DNA of 26,604 nt from Deinococcus sp. (GTDB lineage Bacteria > Deinococcota > Deinococci > Deinococcales > Deinococcaceae), in NCBI RefSeq assembly GCF_025362455.1, contig NZ_JANYGJ010000165.1, forward strand, positions 1 through 26,604, written 5' to 3'. The translations under genes were made by a program, and so were the position numbers. Shown here piece by piece: positions 14,111-21,226 of the stretch. Each line of letters begins with the position of its first letter. Positions within the stretch are counted from its first letter, which is position 1. A model generated the notes under the pieces. That model saw only the letters and a list, made by a program, of their open reading frames with translations, was not told the origin of the DNA and did not search any database.

Positions 14111-14620
14111 ATGAGCCATGAGCCGTGCCCAGGCAGGCCGACCCACTTATCGTCGTGGGTCGGCTTACTGGTCTTGATGACTTCGCTCAGTGCCTGCGCT
14201 CCAAAAGTGCAGGGCGAAGTGATGGACACAGGCGCTGTGGCGGGCGTTTCTGTTTACGCAACCTTGAAGTCGTCTGGCCCGCTGCACAACGGCGATAACC
14301 CGGTGTCGATCAGTGTCGTGAATGGGACGGCGCGGCGGCTCGACCTCGCCTACTCGAAGTGCGATTCTTTCGGCTACACCATTGTCCAGGGCACATCGGA
14401 AGCCGTCTTCACCTCGCCCGGCCCTGATCTGGTCTGCCCGACGGTTCCGGACGATCAGTTTTCCATCGCGCCGGGGTCGCGCCAGCGGATCGGGAGCGCC
14501 AGTATTCGCATTCCACAGTTGCCACGCGGGAAATACGTTGTCGCTAGCACATTGAGGGTGGGCACTGAGCGCCAGCCGCTGATGCTCCCGATCAATACCT
14601 TCCGGTTTGAAATCCGGTGA
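14111..14620 (+). CDS. Small lipoprotein, unknown function
   Basis: 169 aa. The N-terminus has a hydrophobic segment (WVGLLVLMTSLSAC) with lipobox LSAC, so Cys29 is probably lipidated. The mature part is beta-rich with an Ig-like layout (NPVSISVVNGTARRLDLAY ... IAPGSRQRI ... LPRGKYVVASTLRV). This resembles the intracellular proteinase inhibitor (BsuPI) fold in general pattern only; I would not assign inhibition. It starts 9 bases after the ompH stop and may be co-transcribed. Two mature cysteines could form a disulfide. Confidence 0.75.
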   Translation: MSHEPCPGRPTHLSSWVGLLVLMTSLSACAPKVQGEVMDTGAVAGVSVYATLKSSGPLHNGDNPVSISVVNGTARRLDLAYSKCDSFGYTIVQGTSEAVFTSPGPDLVCPTVPDDQFSIAPGSRQRIGSASIRIPQLPRGKYVVASTLRVGTERQPLMLPINTFRFEIR

Positions 14621-14648
14621 AATGACTCTTATCACTGGACTTAGTGAA

Positions 14649-14698
14649 GGATCTCGTCTTCAAACAGCGAGATCCGTAACGAAGTTCAGGATGACAAA
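14649..14698. repeat. Dispersed repeat with GGATCTCG hairpin, also a possible terminator
   Basis: An 8-bp perfect stem (14649-14656 with 14668-14675) is followed by GTTCAGGATGACAAACT. The reverse complement reads GTCATCCTGA then ATCTCGC-GTTTGA, as at 19146-19184. It lies between the ends of the lipoprotein and asd genes, so it could terminate both; no T tract is seen. Confidence 0.6.
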
Positions 14699-14734
14699 CT
14701 GAGGAGTATCGGGGCTCATTTCACCCCAGTTGTC

Positions 14735-15757
<1,023 letters not shown>

Positions 15758-15799
15758 GGTGATTCTCCTTGTGGAAGTGAAGGCAGTGGGGGCGTCAAT

Positions 15800-15827
15800 A
15801 AAAAAGCCCGCCGATATGGGGGCGGGC
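15800..15827 (-). terminator. Intrinsic terminator in the asd leader (attenuator)
   Basis: On the minus strand GCCCGCC (15827-15821) pairs with GGCGGGC (15812-15806) around an 8-nt loop, followed directly by six T (15805-15800). It lies 43 nt upstream of the asd start and 22 nt downstream of the stop of the leader peptide. It is a textbook intrinsic terminator, placed before rather than after a gene. Confidence 0.88.
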
Positions 15828-15849
15828 GGCGTCGCAGAGTGCGGGCCGC
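15826..15849 (-). promoter_or_regulatory. Candidate antiterminator stem in the asd leader
   Basis: On the minus strand GCGGC (15849-15845), whose first base is the last base of the leader stop codon, can pair with GCCGC (15830-15826). An inner CGCA/TGCG stem closes a CTC loop. The 3' arm overlaps the first two bases of the terminator arm, so the structures compete only partly. A ribosome resting at the stop codon would block this stem; a ribosome stalled earlier at Thr codons would leave it free. Confidence 0.5.
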
Positions 15850-15893
15850 TACCGAGTGGTGGTAATGAGTTGAGTGGTGAAGGTGCGCGGCAT
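15849..15893 (-). CDS. Threonine-rich leader peptide upstream of asd
   Basis: 14 codons: MPRTFTTQLITTTR, then TAG. Six of 14 residues are Thr and one is Ile; the run Ile-Thr-Thr-Thr ends two codons before the stop. Thr leader peptides that precede terminators are known for the enterobacterial thr operon. The ATG (15893) lies six bases after the TACCGT -10, so it would be translated as a leaderless mRNA start. Too short for homology to be meaningful; the call rests on codon content, the promoter and the terminator that follows. Confidence 0.72.
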   Translation of the reverse strand: MPRTFTTQLITTTR

Positions 15894-15899
15894 AGCTTC

Positions 15900-15928
15900 A
15901 CGGTAACGGGCGCGGCGGGCGCCGTCAA
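15900..15928 (-). promoter_or_regulatory. asd leader promoter: TTGACG, 17 bp, TACCGT
   Basis: On the minus strand the -35 is TTGACG (15928-15923) and the -10 is TACCGT (15905-15900), with an exact 17-bp spacer. Transcription should begin at or just before the leader peptide ATG. Confidence 0.78.
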
Positions 15929-16022
15929 CCCGGAGAGTCAGACATCAGCACAGTCAGACAACGCCCCAACCGGCTGGCCCGGAGCGACTCTACCGCCGAT
16001 CCCCGCCACCCGCGCACGTCCC

Positions 16023-16334
16023 TCAAGGTTTCCTGCGTGCCCACGACAGCCAGCCGCCTGTGCCGCGTTCCTGGCGGGGTGTGGCCCGCATGGCGAAGTC
16101 TTCGACCGTGAGTTCGGGTTCGGGCAGGGCCGCCGCCCTCCACTCGCCCTGTGCCCAGACGGCGCCGCCAAAGCGTCCGGCGCAGTACAGGGCGTGCTCC
16201 GACTCGGCGTCGGGGGTGCGGGCACGCGGATCGGCCAGCGCGTCGAGCATCGCCAGCACGCCGTCGTCTTCACATTGCCAGTGTCCGGTGCTGAACTGCG
16301 CTTCCTTGCCAAACAGACGAATCGTGACAGCCAT
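16023..16334 (-). CDS. Hypothetical protein
   Basis: 103 aa, family not recognised. It starts MAVTIRLFGKEAQF, is acidic in the middle (ALADPRARTPDAESEHALY) and ends with an Arg/Gly-rich tail; no signal or membrane segment is seen. Start ATG 16334 is preferred because TATGAT at 16384-16389 is a good -10. The longer frame's ATGs at 16388 and 16385 fall within this -10 hexamer or immediately next to it. GGGAG lies three bases before 16334. It lies between plsY and asd on the same strand, but the asd promoter makes asd independent. Confidence 0.65.
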   Translation of the reverse strand: MAVTIRLFGKEAQFSTGHWQCEDDGVLAMLDALADPRARTPDAESEHALYCAGRFGGAVWAQGEWRAAALPEPELTVEDFAMRATPRQERGTGGWLSWARRKP

Positions 16335-16383
16335 ACGCTCCCGCAGGCGGCCCGCGCCGCCGTGTTTCAAAGTTGAATGCGGC

Positions 16384-16389
16384 ATCATA
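16384..16389 (-). promoter_or_regulatory. -10 hexamer TATGAT for the hypothetical gene
   Basis: On the minus strand TATGAT lies about 50 bases before ATG 16334. No good -35 is seen at 17 bp. Confidence 0.45.
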
Positions 16390-16517
16390 GCGCAACCAAA
16401 CCGGCGCGGCGCGGGGTCGGTTTACGATTGGCGGGGGCAGGGGTGCTCAAGCTGAATTTCGGCTGGAAACGCCGTGTGGGAAGGTAGGGAAGTACTGTGC
16501 GGATGCCCGAATCAGGC

Positions 16518-17126
16518 TCACTCCTTTTTGCTGCCGATGTGGCGCTCGGTGCCCGCCTGAAGGCGCTCTATGTTGGCGCGGTGCTGCCAGACCACCAGCA
16601 CGCACAGCGCCGCAAACAGCCCGATTTCCCAGAGTGGGCGGCCCAGGACCACCGCAGTCGTCACGGCCACCGCGCCGCCGACCAGGCTGCCCACCGAGAC
16701 GTAGCGGGTCAGCGTGACGCAGAACACGCCCATGACGAACACGGCGCCGCCCACCAGCGGGTCGATGGCCAGCAGCGTGCCGAAACTGGTGGCCACGCCT
16801 TTGCCGCCTTTAAAGCCCAGGAAGGGGCTGTAGTTGTGGCCCAGAATCGCCATGACGCCGCAGAGCGCGGCCCATTCGGGAGCTAGGCCCAGATACCGGC
16901 CCAGAATCACCGCTGCCGCGCCTTTGCCCACGTCGAAGAAGGCCACCGCCAGGCCCGGACCCCAGCCCAGGGTGCGCTGCACGTTGGTGGCCCCGGCGTT
17001 GCCCGACCCCACGGCGCGGATGTCCACGCCGCGCCCCCTGGCGATCAAGGCGGCTGCCGGAACGGCGCCCAGCAGGTAAGCCCCCAGCAACAGCAGCAAG
17101 GTGGTCAGCGGCGTGGTCAGCGGCAA
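16518..17126 (-). CDS. plsY: Acyl-phosphate glycerol-3-phosphate acyltransferase
   Basis: Membrane enzyme that transfers the acyl group from acyl phosphate to sn-glycerol 3-phosphate, the first step of phospholipid synthesis. 202 aa with about five to seven hydrophobic segments. The three conserved PlsY loops are clear: VGSGNAGATN, then GHNYSPFLGFKGGKGVATSFG (the phosphate-binding GGKG), then HRANIERLQAGTE near the C-terminus. Start TTG 17126 gives MPLTTPLTT before the first segment; no strong ribosome site is visible, and an in-frame TTG nine codons later is an alternative. A TACAAT hexamer lies about 100 bases upstream. Confidence 0.95.
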   Translation of the reverse strand: MPLTTPLTTLLLLLGAYLLGAVPAAALIARGRGVDIRAVGSGNAGATNVQRTLGWGPGLAVAFFDVGKGAAAVILGRYLGLAPEWAALCGVMAILGHNYSPFLGFKGGKGVATSFGTLLAIDPLVGGAVFVMGVFCVTLTRYVSVGSLVGGAVAVTTAVVLGRPLWEIGLFAALCVLVVWQHRANIERLQAGTERHIGSKKE

Positions 17127-17225
17127 GGCGGGCGACCTGAGAGCGTGGGAAGGGGGTGACGCCCGACGCTTGAAACTTGGGCAGGCAGGAAGCGAGCTTG
17201 GCGCGAGAGGACGATCACGGTTCCG

Positions 17226-17231
17226 ATTGTA
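17226..17231 (-). promoter_or_regulatory. -10 hexamer TACAAT, possible plsY promoter
   Basis: On the minus strand TACAAT lies about 100 bases upstream of the plsY start. No -35 of note. Confidence 0.35.
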
Positions 17232-17280
17232 CGCGCCTGGTTGCGCTCAGCCCGGCCTGGCGGCGGCGGCAACCCCAGGG

Positions 17281-17335
17281 GCAGCGGTGACGGGGGCAGC
17301 GGTGATAGGTGCAGCGGTGATAGGGGCAGCAGGTG
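17281..17335. repeat. 15-bp tandem repeat, 3.5 units
   Basis: GCAGCGGTGA(C/T)(A/G)GG units start at 17281, 17296 and 17311, with a partial unit at 17326. Non-coding. Confidence 0.8.
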
Positions 17336-17450
17336 GGCGAAGCAGACGTTGACACACCTCCAGATTCCCGGTGGAGCGGCGGGCCAGCCACCCGAAAACG
17401 CCGTGTAGGGCTACAATAATGAGGCTTTCGTGTGCTCATTTGCGTTGTTC

Positions 17451-17577
17451 TAGAGCAGTACTCCGAATTACGCCACGGGGAAAACAGCCTCCCCGCGCCT
17501 CCATTCTGCGTCCTGCTCAGTCAACACTACTCGCTCCGCTCGGTCATAAAAAGGGTCTTTTTATGACATCTGCTCTA
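17451..17577 (+). mobile_element. MITE-like element, complete copy (125 bp plus TA flanks)
   Basis: Terminal inverted repeats TAGAGCAG (17451-17458) and CTGCTCTA (17570-17577) enclose a non-coding body. It has a perfect 11-bp hairpin with GGT loop (17543-17567, AT-rich) and a second GGGG/CCCC hairpin near 17477-17495. It matches 1-102 in inverted orientation with 2 mismatches in 102. Read on the minus strand, its first 21 bases match 26466-26486 at 17 positions; that site is the presumed left end of an IS630-type element. The flanking T and A fit the TA target preference of that family. Confidence 0.75.
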
Positions 17578-17592
17578 AAGCTGTACCGGGTT

Positions 17593-17598
17593 TATAAT
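17593..17598 (+). promoter_or_regulatory. -10 TATAAT for the malE-like gene
   Basis: A perfect TATAAT inside TTTATAATTTATT, standing out from GC-rich surroundings, about 115 bases before the start. The -35 position falls at the very end of the MITE-like element (17570-17575), so the insertion may shape this promoter. Confidence 0.55.
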
Positions 17599-17711
17599 TT
17601 ATTCAAGCATCACTGTGTAAAACGCTCACCTCGCCCCAGCAGATCGGGTGGGTGGGCTGCCTGCTCATCGCTGTGCCAGGCAGGTCGTCACCGTTGCCAC
17701 CAAGGAGAACC

Positions 17712-18914
17712 ATGCACAAGACCGTGAAAACCGCCCTGACCCTCGTCTCGCTGGCCCTCATCGGCCAGGCGTCCGCCGCTGGCCTGACGGTCTGGACCCA
17801 CTACAACGACGCTGAGCTGACCTGGCTCAAGGCCCAGGCCGCCGCCTACACCAAGGCGAGTGGCAACGCCGTGCAGATCGTCAACGTGCCGCTGGACCAG
17901 ATTCCTGACAAGTTCATCCAGAGTGCGCCTAAAGGCCAGGGGCCTGACGTGGTGGTGTCGCTGCCGCAAGACCGCCTGGGCCAACTGGCCGCTGCGGGCG
18001 TCATCGAGCCGATGGACAAGTACGTGACCTCCAAGACCGACCTCGACAAGACCGCCGTGAGCGCCATGACCTTCCAGGGCAAACTGTTCGGGCTGCCGAT
18101 GTTCGCCGAGGCGGTGGCCGTGGTGTACAACAAAAAGCTGCTGCCGGGCGGCGTGCCCAGCACCTGGGACGGCTTTATCAAGGCCGCACAGGGCGTGCAG
18201 GGCGCGGGAGCGGGCAACTTCGGCTTTCTGGTCGATCTGTCCAACGCCTACATGAACTACGGCATTTTCAGCGCCTACGGCGGCTACGTCTTCAAAAATA
18301 CCGGCGGCACCCTGAACACCAAGGACGTGGGCCTGGCCAACGCCGGTTCGGCCAAGGCGGCGGGCGCCCTCAACGACCTGCGCTACAAGTACAACTTGGT
18401 GCCCGAAGGCGTGGACGGCGGCGTGGCCAAGGACGCCTTCGTGAAGGGCAAGCTGGCCATGCTGCTGACCGGTCCCTGGGACATGGGCGACATCAAAAAG
18501 TCGGATATCAGCTACGGCATCGCCAATCTGCCTGCCCCGACCGGCGCCACCGGCAAATGGAGCCCCTTCGTGGGCGTGCAGGGCGTGATGCTCAACGCCT
18601 ACGGCAAGAACAAGGCGGCGGCGGCGGCCTTTGCCAAGTCGCTGGTCAGCAGCGCGGCCCAGACGGCCTTCAACAAAGCCGGTGGCCGCATCCCGGTGAG
18701 CCTGTCGGCCCGCGTGGCCCTCAAGGCCGACCCGGTGGTCGCGGGTTTCGGCAATGCCATCCGCGTCGGCACCCCGATGCCCAACGTGCCGCAGATGAGC
18801 GCCGTGTGGGGACCGTGGAGCAACGCCGTGGCCCAGAGCGTGCAGAAAGCTGGCCCCGACTACGCCACCATCCTCAGCGGCGCCGTCAAGGAAATCAACA
18901 GCAACATCAAGTAA
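17712..18914 (+). CDS. Maltose/maltodextrin-type ABC transporter substrate-binding protein
   Basis: 400 aa. Signal peptide MHKTVKTALTLVSLALIGQASA, cleaved before AGLTVWTHYND. The body has MalE-like features: GQGPDVVVSLPQDRLGQLAAAGVIEP, then GLPMFAEAVAVVYNKKLL, ending FVKGKLAMLLTGPWD, and a C-terminal QMSAVWGPW. It captures oligosaccharides in the periplasm and hands them to membrane permeases. Start ATG 17712 with AAGGAG at 17702-17707. No MalF/MalG permease or ATPase follows; the stop codon abuts a repeat element and a strong terminator, so this is a single-gene unit. The exact sugar is not shown. Confidence 0.92.
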   Translation: MHKTVKTALTLVSLALIGQASAAGLTVWTHYNDAELTWLKAQAAAYTKASGNAVQIVNVPLDQIPDKFIQSAPKGQGPDVVVSLPQDRLGQLAAAGVIEPMDKYVTSKTDLDKTAVSAMTFQGKLFGLPMFAEAVAVVYNKKLLPGGVPSTWDGFIKAAQGVQGAGAGNFGFLVDLSNAYMNYGIFSAYGGYVFKNTGGTLNTKDVGLANAGSAKAAGALNDLRYKYNLVPEGVDGGVAKDAFVKGKLAMLLTGPWDMGDIKKSDISYGIANLPAPTGATGKWSPFVGVQGVMLNAYGKNKAAAAAFAKSLVSSAAQTAFNKAGGRIPVSLSARVALKADPVVAGFGNAIRVGTPMPNVPQMSAVWGPWSNAVAQSVQKAGPDYATILSGAVKEINSNIK

Positions 18915-19048
18915 TACGGACTCCGATTGAATCGTTTTGTAAAAACGATGAAATCCGACCAACGGGAGTAGGAGCAACTACGGACTCTGCGGTATGGATT
19001 AACTTCCGGCGCCTTTTCGGAAGTTAAGGAATTTAGCGGAGTCCGTAT
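18914..19048. repeat. Palindromic 135-bp repeat element with 12-bp terminal inverted repeats
   Basis: ATACGGACTCCG (18914-18925) and CGGAGTCCGTAT (19037-19048) are perfect inverted repeats. Inside are two more hairpins: ATCGTTTT-GTA-AAAACGAT and AACTTCCG...CGGAAGTT. The first base of the element is the last base of the malE-like stop codon. A diverged copy lies at 9112-9247. No protein is encoded. Confidence 0.85.
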
Positions 19049-19083
19049 GAGCGGGTGCTTGAGCATTTTTCAGTGCCTGAATA

Positions 19084-19122
19084 AAAGCAGCGCCCCGCCA
19101 CGATTGGCTGGGGCGCTGCTTT
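19084..19122 (+). terminator. Strong terminator after the malE-like gene
   Basis: AGCAGCGCCCC (19086-19096) pairs perfectly with GGGGCGCTGCT (19110-19120), extendable by A-T pairs on both sides, then TTCGTTT. The A-rich 5' side suggests it also works from the opposite strand. Confidence 0.8.
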
Positions 19123-19145
19123 CGTTTAGTAAGAAAGAATTTACG

Positions 19146-19184
19146 TTGTCATCCTGAGTAGAGCGAAGAATCTCGCAGTTTGAC
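19146..19184. repeat. Dispersed repeat TTGTCATCCTGA...ATCTCGC-GTTTGAC
   Basis: Inverted relative to 14649-14698, sharing GTCATCCTGA and ATCTCGC-GTTTGA. Sequences of this type are frequent between genes in Deinococcus and some other bacteria. Confidence 0.6.
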
Positions 19185-19208
19185 TACAGTACGGGACTGA
19201 AGTGGTTG

Positions 19209-19263
19209 TTGACCCCTCGCCCCTTGCGGGAGAGGGGCGTTGCGAAGCAACGGGGTGAGGGGG
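19209..19263. repeat. Dispersed palindromic repeat family (TTGACCCCTCGCCCC...GGGGTGAGGG)
   Basis: Near-identical to 12040-12092. Inner palindrome GTTGCGAAGCAAC in place of the GCTGCGCAGCAGC of the other copy: compensating changes that keep the stem. Confidence 0.75.
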
Positions 19264-19317
19264 CGACCTGATGGCGTCCCCGTCCCAGGTACGACCTTCT
19301 CCTTAATCCCGCACAAC

Positions 19318-20151
19318 TCAGCTTCGCGTGTAGCCCGTCGCCCGCCAGCCGCAGCCGTCGCGGGTCAGGGTGACGGTGCCGCCGTAGGTGCCGCTAAAGG
19401 GGCTGCCGCTGGCCCGCTCGGTGCCTTTGAAGCTGACGCTGCCACTGACCTTGGCGCTATTGCCGTCGATGCTCACGCCGCCGACCTGGACGGTGTAGCT
19501 CAGATTGGAATAGGCCGCCGAGTAGGCGCCCAGCGCGTCGCTGACACCGGAATTGACCGCGCTGCTGGCGGTGCCCCGCGCCGAGGCGACGTCCTGGGCC
19601 TGGGTGACTTTGCACTCTTCGGGCGCCGTGCCCGCGTACTTGACGCTCTCCGGCTGGTTCTGAATCGGGTCGGCGATGAGGGTGCCCTTCAGGTTGTCGA
19701 TACTCAGGCGGTAGTTGACGCCCAGCGCCAGGCGCGGCCCCGGAATGGTGACGCCCAGCGCGGTGCGAATGAACTGCGCCCCGACTTCCAGGTAGCCTTC
19801 AGCCGGAAACAGCGGCGTGCCGTAGCGCACCCCGGCGCCGACGTTGGTGGCTAAAGAACCGCTGGGCAAGGTGTCCAGGCCCGCCAGCACGTAGGGCGTG
19901 AAGTTGTTGAGTTTAGCCACGTCGAAGCTGACGCCGCCGCCGAACGAGGCGCCCGCAGGCGAGGTGCAGTACGAGACGCTGCCGTATAGCCCCAGCCGGT
20001 CCTGGTGAAAGGCGCCGCGCAGCCCCACGATCTGGCAGCCGAGCGAGGCGGAGGTGTTGAGGCCGAGCCGGATGTCGGCGGCGTGGGCGGTACTGGCGGC
20101 GGCGGTGAGGGCGGTCATCAGCGCGAGGCCACGGGTCAGGAGTCTGGACAT
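19318..20151 (-). CDS. Exported beta-rich protein, probably outer-membrane barrel-like
   Basis: 277 aa. Signal peptide MSRLLTRGLALMTALTAAASTAHA. Residues about 25-175 alternate hydrophobic and polar with many Gly/Tyr (GLYGSVSYC, GGGVSFDVAK, NVGAGVRYGT, GYLEVGAQF, ALGVNYRLS), as in small beta-barrels. The remaining 100 residues form a separate beta-rich domain (YTVQVGGVSIDGNSAKVSGSVSFKG) with a Cys near the end. No named family recognised. Start ATG 20151, with TACAAA seven bases upstream, is preferred to the longer frame starting at 20217. Probably an envelope component. Confidence 0.72.
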   Translation of the reverse strand: MSRLLTRGLALMTALTAAASTAHAADIRLGLNTSASLGCQIVGLRGAFHQDRLGLYGSVSYCTSPAGASFGGGVSFDVAKLNNFTPYVLAGLDTLPSGSLATNVGAGVRYGTPLFPAEGYLEVGAQFIRTALGVTIPGPRLALGVNYRLSIDNLKGTLIADPIQNQPESVKYAGTAPEECKVTQAQDVASARGTASSAVNSGVSDALGAYSAAYSNLSYTVQVGGVSIDGNSAKVSGSVSFKGTERASGSPFSGTYGGTVTLTRDGCGWRATGYTRS

Positions 20152-20158
20152 GGACCCC

Positions 20159-20164
20159 TTTGTA
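20159..20164 (-). promoter_or_regulatory. -10-like TACAAA for the exported barrel-like protein
   Basis: On the minus strand TACAAA ends seven bases before ATG 20151, consistent with the leaderless spacing seen elsewhere. A possible AGGGG ribosome site overlaps the same gap, so the mode is undecided. Confidence 0.35.
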
Positions 20165-20298
20165 CCATCTCCGTTTGGGAGAACAGTGAAGAGTGTGCTC
20201 AGCGCCTGAGCTGGCAAGGCGGTTGCTCAAGGCCGGGTCAGCCTGGGGAAGCCAGGTGAGAGCGGAGTAAAGGGCGCGGGGCTGGCTGCCGCATTTCA

Positions 20299-20354
20299 GA
20301 ACTGTGCCACCTGAACTGTGCCGACTGAACTGTGCCGACTGGACTGTGCCATCT
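20299..20354. repeat. 14-bp tandem repeat, 4 units
   Basis: Units G(A/G)ACTGTGCC-(A/C)(C/T)CT start at 20299, 20313, 20327 and 20341, in the gap before the DUF456 gene. Confidence 0.88.
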
Positions 20355-20407
20355 GGAATGGCGTGACGCGGAACCTCACGTTCGGGAATTGCTGAGCGGT
20401 GAGGCCG

Positions 20408-20413
20408 TACTCT
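20408..20413 (+). promoter_or_regulatory. -10 hexamer TACTCT for the DUF456 gene
   Basis: TACTCT ends seven bases before ATG 20421, giving a probable leaderless mRNA. No good -35. Confidence 0.45.
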
Positions 20414-20420
20414 GAAAGGT

Positions 20421-20918
20421 ATGACCTGGCCGTTTATCGTGTTTTTCATCTCGTGGATAGTGTGCCTGCTCGGCACCTTCGTCCCGGTGGTGCCAGCGAC
20501 GCTGATCCTGTTTCTCGGATCGGTGGCGGCCACCTTTATCGGCGGCTTCGAGGCGGGGCGCGATCTGCCGTTTCTGCTCACGCTGGGCGCCGTTACCCTG
20601 CTGATCTCGCTGATCGACAATTTCGCCTCGGCCTGGGGCGCGCGCCGCTTCGGTGGCAGCAAACAGGCGGGCTGGGGCGCCCTGATCGGCGGTCTGGTGG
20701 GCATCTTCATTCCCTTCGGGCTGCTGGTCGGGCCGCTGGCAGGCGCCCTGGTCGCCGAGCTGGTCGTGGTGCGCCGTCCCTGGCGTGAGGCGCTGAAATC
20801 GGCCTGGGGTACCACACTGGGCGTGCTGGGCGGCGTGGTCGCCAAGTTCACGCTGCACCTGCTGGTCGGCCTGTACGAGCTATGGCGGCTGTGGAACCCG
20901 GCGCAGAGCATCCTGTGA
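20421..20918 (+). CDS. DUF456 family membrane protein
   Basis: 165 aa, mostly membrane segments (about 3-40, 50-70, 85-115, 135-155). It has the DUF456 pattern: an N-terminal GTFVPVVPATLILFLGS, the central SLIDNFASAWGARRFGGSKQAGWGA, and a Gly-rich GGLVGIFIPFGLLVGPLAGALVAEL. Function unknown; the Gly-rich helices suggest tight packing. Its stop overlaps the GTG start of the glutaredoxin-like gene (GTGA), so the two are translated together. Confidence 0.9.
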   Translation: MTWPFIVFFISWIVCLLGTFVPVVPATLILFLGSVAATFIGGFEAGRDLPFLLTLGAVTLLISLIDNFASAWGARRFGGSKQAGWGALIGGLVGIFIPFGLLVGPLAGALVAELVVVRRPWREALKSAWGTTLGVLGGVVAKFTLHLLVGLYELWRLWNPAQSIL

Positions 20919-21166
20919 GCGAAGTTGATGGCGCTGCACTGACCCTGTACTCCCGCGCTGGCTGCCACCTGTGCGAGGACGCCGAGGCCGCGCTGGACGC
21001 CCTGAATCAGCCGTTTACCCGCACCGATATCGGCACCGATCCTGACCTGGAGGCCCGCTACGGCTGGGACGTGCCGGTGCTCCTGCGCGGCGAGGTGGTG
21101 CTCGCCAAGGGGGTCATCAACGTCGCTCGGCTGCGGCGGGTGCTGGGCCTGACGGGACCGGGATGA
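20915..21166 (+). CDS. Glutaredoxin-like (thioredoxin-fold) protein
   Basis: 83 aa. LTLYSRAGCHLCEDAEAAL gives a first strand followed by a CxxC active site (CHLC). DVPVLL supplies the cis-Pro loop typical of thioredoxin folds. It belongs with short glutaredoxin-like proteins of the DUF836 group; a thiol-disulfide or metal-related role is inferred. Start GTG 20915 overlaps the upstream stop as GTGA. An in-frame ATG at 20882 would add 11 residues inside the DUF456 gene and is less likely. Confidence 0.85.
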   Translation: MSEVDGAALTLYSRAGCHLCEDAEAALDALNQPFTRTDIGTDPDLEARYGWDVPVLLRGEVVLAKGVINVARLRRVLGLTGPG

Positions 21167-21226
21167 GGCGCTGAGCACGGGGCAGCGCTGCTTCCTCACC
21201 GAAGCGGGTTAAAGTAGGCAGCAGTT

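Larger units (their letters stand above)
17127..17711. other. 585-bp intergenic region between divergent plsY and the malE-like gene
   Basis: No gene. It holds a plsY-facing -10 (17226-17231), a 15-bp tandem repeat, the complete 125-bp MITE-like element and the promoter and leader of the malE-like gene. Confidence 0.7.
19049..19317. other. Intergenic region after the malE-like gene
   Basis: It contains the terminator at 19084-19122, a dispersed GTCATCCTGA repeat (19146-19184) and a TTGACCCCTCGCCCC repeat (19209-19263). No gene seen. Confidence 0.65.

Noticed and set aside
15800..15827. Terminator of the hypothetical gene at 16023 rather than an asd attenuator
   Set aside because: It lies about 200 nt past that gene's end, downstream of a strong promoter that points to asd and directly after the Thr-rich frame; a double role remains possible.
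15758..15928. Lysine riboswitch before asd
   Set aside because: The leader between promoter and gene is only about 135 nt, too short for the lysine aptamer with its five-helix junction, and none of its conserved loops were recognised.
17543..17567. Radiation/desiccation response motif in the TTATGAC palindrome
   Set aside because: Half sites GTCATAA and TTATGAC are arranged opposite to the motif I know (TTATGTCA...TGACATAA), and the perfect loop fits an element hairpin better.
19240..19854. 204-codon frame starting in the repeat at 19209-19263
   Set aside because: Opposite to the exported barrel-like gene, begins within a dispersed repeat, no domain.
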